Below, piece by piece: positions 61,047 to 64,000 of a DNA stretch of 64,000 nucleotides. Below the pieces are notes generated by a model. That model did no database searches. It worked only from the letters and a program-made list of their open reading frames with translations, and had not been told where the DNA came from. Numbering within the stretch: position 1 is the stretch's first letter; the number at the start of each line of letters is the position of its first letter. The position numbers were made by a program, and so were the translations under genes. Source of the stretch: Prorocentrum cordatum (Eukaryota > Sar > Dinophyceae > Prorocentrales > Prorocentraceae); assembly GCA_963575745.1 (NCBI GenBank), contig CAUYUJ010006291.1, positions 367,476 to 431,475 of the forward strand, in the 5' to 3' direction.

Positions 61047-63233
61047 ATGGCCGGCTCTGCCCGCCGCGGCGCCGACCCGTGGGCTGTCAGTGGCGATCCT
61101 TGGGGTGGCGGGTATGCGCCCCGCCGCGATCAGCCTTGGGCTGCCGCAGGCGACAGTTCTTGGGGGCGCCGCTGGATTGGTAGCTCTGCTCATCGTGACC
61201 GCGGCCGCGGCGGAGATCTGCCGCAGGACGCCGCCTGGAGTGCCTGGTACGAATCGCCCGCTGCCCGACGCCGGCCACAGAGACGGGCTGCTGGAGCTCG
61301 CAAGGCTTGCAGGCCGACCGTGGAGCGGGCTGACGTCGAGAAGTTGTCGACCCGGGTGGATGCTCTCGAAGAGAGCGTCAAGGCCACGGCTGACTGGCAG
61401 CACGACGAGCAGCTTGAGGGATGTGCCTCGGCGCAACTGCACATGTACAACATCATCCGCACGCTGCCCGGCGTGCGGTGCTGTCCGTCCTGCTGGATGC
61501 CGGTCGGCGCGCACGTCCCGCACTGTCCCTCTTGTGGCACCTGGGCTCCGCCGCCGGAGCACGTTCCGCAGCACACCGAGCGGTGGGGCCATGCGGCGCG
61601 GCGAAGCGTTGACAGAGACGGCGGGTGCGACCAGGACCAGCGCCTAGTCGACATGGTGGAGGCACGGCTCCTGGAAGTCCTCCGGCCTGCAGCTGCCGAG
61701 GCACCGACGGGTCAGCCGAGGAAGCGCTATGAGAGTCAGCCTGAGGGCCTCGCTCCGACAGGACGCCCGGCCTGCGAGCAGGCGCTGGCGTGCCCGAGCG
61801 ATGGCATGAGTCATGTTGTTGCCCACGTCCCTGCAGAGCGGGCCACCGTGACGAGAATCCCAGCAGGGAAAGGTGGTTATTCTTACCATGCTACCTTCAA
61901 CAGATACCTTACACACATTGGTTCTGTTTGCTGTCTTCTGTTGGAGCCTTATTTGACACGCCAGCTTCAAATCTTGAGCCTGATGCGATTCGTGGCTTTT
62001 TTGGCATCCATCCCTGGCATGGTGGCTTTCAGGCTGGTGACCAGCCATGCCGCCGACGAGCGGGTGATGGCCAAGATCCGGCGCATGCTCGCGACTCGCC
62101 GGATCCAGTTCCAGGCCGACCGGGTTGAAGATATCCGGTACATCCCAGAAGCGGAGCGGCTGGGCCTCATGGGCACGCGGCCGCACGACCGGGAGCTGGT
62201 GCTGGCTGGAGAGACGGGGGCTTGGCGAGTCGCGCTGCCGCGTGGCATCCATATGCGTTCGGACGGCTTTGCAGACGACGGGATGCTGGCGCCGCACGTG
62301 GACGACCTCGCCTTGAGACCTACCCTTGGATGTTCCCTGGCAGCGATTTGGGAGTCAGGCTCCGACTTGCACCACGCGCTCAATGAGATACACGATCCCT
62401 CCCCAGACCAGGCTCCCGTCACTGAGCGCATGCGCGCGCTGTCTGCCAGTCGTCTGCGGCGCGTGTTGTCGGGCATCCAGAAGCTCGAGAAACGCGAGGT
62501 GGAGGGGGAGATCCTGGACCCTCAGCAGCGCCGCAAAGTGGCTCGGCGGCCAGACATAGAGCTCAGCCTCGCAGCGCGCAGGGCGAGCAGCGCACCCCCT
62601 TCGCTGCCGCCAGCGGCCGCGACGCACTGCCAGGGAGATGCTCTGCTGGCCGTTCCTCCGCGCAGCCTGGGGCGCGTCTTGGGAGAGGGTAGGCGCAACG
62701 TGCTGCAGATACAACGGGCCAGCGGGGCGACAGTGGAGCTGGTCGAGGACCAGTCGAGTGATGATGCCATCTCCAGCGGGCACGTGCAAGCACCGCAGTG
62801 GATGCGCGTCACCGGCAGCGGGGTGACAGCCGCAGCAGCGATGATACAAGCAGTGGTGGACGATGGCACTGCTGCGGTCGACGCCGTTGCGGAGCTCGCC
62901 CCTCCCACGGGCGCTGGTAGGCGACCTGGGCGAGGCCTCAGGCTTGACCCCGCCGTCGGACTGACGGTCGGCACGCCGCGGGAGCACGAGCGCTTGCTCG
63001 ATGACCTCCCCACCTTCTGCACTGTGGGCCTCCCGGGGCAGGGCGCCGACGAGTTCTTCGTCGTTGGCCGGGTTCCTGGGTGCAGGGCGTGGTTGACGTA
63101 CACCACTGACGACTCGGGCGACCGTTTCGCGTGGCGGGCACTCGACGCGGAGTTCTTAGATCCCAGGGCCATCAATAAGCCAGATCGCGATCTCGACGAC
63201 GAGGGCGTCAATTGGATCTGCGTCGAGACGTAA
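61047..63233 (+). CDS. KH-domain protein with zinc ribbon (hypothetical)
   Basis: The ATG at 61047 is the first in frame after the spliced-leader relics and gives 728 residues; the frame is open further upstream but that part reads through the relics. An Arg/Gly/Trp-rich N-terminus is followed by a short coiled coil (~96-115, VEKLSTRVDALEESV). A CPSC...CPSC zinc ribbon lies at ~145-167 and a KH-type RNA-binding domain at ~535-610 (SLGRVLGEGRRNVLQIQRAS, then WMRVTGSG). The KH loop is G-E-G-R where G-x-x-G is usual. Residues ~275-333 are hydrophobic and AT-richer (FVAFLASIPGMVAFRLV), either a membrane segment or retained non-coding sequence. Role: probably RNA binding; partner unknown. No enzyme motif seen. 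Confidence 0.7.
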   Translation: MAGSARRGADPWAVSGDPWGGGYAPRRDQPWAAAGDSSWGRRWIGSSAHRDRGRGGDLPQDAAWSAWYESPAARRRPQRRAAGARKACRPTVERADVEKLSTRVDALEESVKATADWQHDEQLEGCASAQLHMYNIIRTLPGVRCCPSCWMPVGAHVPHCPSCGTWAPPPEHVPQHTERWGHAARRSVDRDGGCDQDQRLVDMVEARLLEVLRPAAAEAPTGQPRKRYESQPEGLAPTGRPACEQALACPSDGMSHVVAHVPAERATVTRIPAGKGGYSYHATFNRYLTHIGSVCCLLLEPYLTRQLQILSLMRFVAFLASIPGMVAFRLVTSHAADERVMAKIRRMLATRRIQFQADRVEDIRYIPEAERLGLMGTRPHDRELVLAGETGAWRVALPRGIHMRSDGFADDGMLAPHVDDLALRPTLGCSLAAIWESGSDLHHALNEIHDPSPDQAPVTERMRALSASRLRRVLSGIQKLEKREVEGEILDPQQRRKVARRPDIELSLAARRASSAPPSLPPAAATHCQGDALLAVPPRSLGRVLGEGRRNVLQIQRASGATVELVEDQSSDDAISSGHVQAPQWMRVTGSGVTAAAAMIQAVVDDGTAAVDAVAELAPPTGAGRRPGRGLRLDPAVGLTVGTPREHERLLDDLPTFCTVGLPGQGADEFFVVGRVPGCRAWLTYTTDDSGDRFAWRALDAEFLDPRAINKPDRDLDDEGVNWICVET

Positions 63234-63294
63234 GGCGAGTGGCATCTCTGGGTGCCAGACGCCTTGTCGCAGGCTGCTGGCAGAGAGCGCGGCG

Positions 63295-64000
63295 ATGCTT
63301 GCCCCTACTGCGGGGTCTGTGCTGGATGCTGTCGCCGGGACCAACGCGCGATCTGGGGCCATCGATTTCCGCGGGCAGGCGACTCTGGCCCCAGCGGGCG
63401 CCCGCGGCCGCCGCCCAAGGTCAGCCGGGCCGCGCGGCGACGGCGCTCGCTCACCGAGCCGGCGACCGCCGAGGTCTGCTTCGGGCTCGCCCAGCAGTGC
63501 TTCAGCCCGCGTCCGGCCTCAGGCACCCTCCCCCTCGACCCTGGGGAGGAACGGGCCAAGGGCGACTTCGCGAGAGCCGCCTGCTGCGCTGGCGCCAAAC
63601 GACGTCATCGACGAGAGGCTGCTGAAAATTCACGCACACCTTCGTGAGCAATCAGAACACGGGGATCGGATGTCTGTGATTGGCAGCCGTTTTCGTATAA
63701 GACTTACAGATGTACGTGCTTGCTTTGTGGTGACAGGTGTTACGACGCATGATGCTTGGATCACCACTTTTCCCCACTCCAACACGTATTTCGAAGGGTT
63801 GGACGTCGCTTTCACGAGGCAGATGTTGCGTTCAGAGTGCAATGCTTTCGGCCACGTGATCACGTGCAGGATCCTCTCGAAGGGGCGTGCTGGAAATTGT
63901 GTCATGGTGAAATTTGAAGCTATCCGAGGCGCACTGGTCGCTTCAGTGGGCTTGAAGGAGAGGCACCCGGAGTGGAACATCACATATGCAGCTCGTGACG
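63295..64000 (+). CDS. Partial gene with RRM-like domain, runs off the window
   Basis: A frame open from 63160 to the last base, first ATG at 63295, so at least 235 codons and incomplete at the 3' end. Residues ~1-100 are Arg/Pro/Ser-rich and low in complexity. From ~103 (DVIDERLLKIHAHLREQSEH) sequence becomes ordinary. ACFVVTGVTT and later RAGNCVMVKFEAIRGAL have the form of RNP2 and RNP1 of an RNA-recognition motif. It follows the KH gene by 62 bases on the same strand in another frame. It could be a host RNA-binding protein or the first frame of a further LINE, since LINE ORF1 proteins can carry RRMs. The minus-strand frame over the same bases has no such motif. Confidence 0.5.
   Translation, partial: MLAPTAGSVLDAVAGTNARSGAIDFRGQATLAPAGARGRRPRSAGPRGDGARSPSRRPPRSASGSPSSASARVRPQAPSPSTLGRNGPRATSREPPAALAPNDVIDERLLKIHAHLREQSEHGDRMSVIGSRFRIRLTDVRACFVVTGVTTHDAWITTFPHSNTYFEGLDVAFTRQMLRSECNAFGHVITCRILSKGRAGNCVMVKFEAIRGALVASVGLKERHPEWNITYAARD

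Noticed and set aside
63630-63983. Minus-strand 117-codon frame at the right end
   Set aside because: The plus-strand frame over the same bases is longer, continues off the window and has RRM-like motifs; the minus frame has none.

Overview
The window reads as dinoflagellate nuclear DNA. The most direct evidence is a tandem run of degenerate dinoflagellate spliced-leader relics at 60907-60951, placed 95 bases before an ATG. Three further features fit that reading: several retroelement types packed together with little unique sequence, kilobase-scale GGA and GAT microsatellites, and sharp shifts in base composition at element borders. I see no bacterial, organellar, rRNA, tRNA or CRISPR feature. 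The species cannot be fixed from the sequence; a Symbiodinium- or Prorocentrum-like genome would look like this.

Layout. 1-2.0 kb is a minus-strand LINE relic with an EEP-type endonuclease. 2.0-5.1 kb holds tandem repeats and a long GGA/GAT/GGA microsatellite. 5.7-8.4 kb is a decayed minus-strand LINE with reverse transcriptase and RNase H. 8.8-17.4 kb is a plus-strand Ty1/copia element (Copia-1) whose Gag carries three CCCH zinc fingers. It is followed at 17.4-20.2 kb by a long reading frame I do not recognise. 20.2-23.6 kb is a very GC-rich plus-strand LINE with a long open RT frame. 23.6-29.9 kb mixes minisatellites, hairpin repeats and another minus-strand LINE relic (24.6-26.2 kb).

29.9-39.6 kb is a second copia element (Copia-2) bounded by 79-bp direct repeats. 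It carries Gag, protease, a DNA-methyltransferase-like domain, integrase, RT and RNase H, all decayed. 39.6-40.7 kb is microsatellite, and 40.7-45.3 kb is a minus-strand LINE (RT plus RNase H). 45.3-49.0 kb is almost wholly simple sequence. 49.0-54.0 kb holds two more LINE relics, one with an internal inversion, and copies of a composite dispersed repeat. 54.9-57.5 kb is a higher-order tandem array, and 57.5-58.65 kb is a large imperfect inverted repeat made partly of the same units. 58.7-60.7 kb is low-information sequence.

The right end holds the best host-gene candidates: a KH-domain protein gene (61047-63233) behind the spliced-leader relics, and a frame with an RRM-like domain that runs off the window (63295 onward).

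Functionally the retroelement genes follow the standard order for their classes: Gag packaging, protease, integrase, RT and RNase H for copia; endonuclease, RT and often RNase H for LINEs. Nearly all carry frameshifts, in-frame stops or lost catalytic residues, so most are relics. The GC-rich LINE at 20.2-23.0 kb has the best preserved reading frame.
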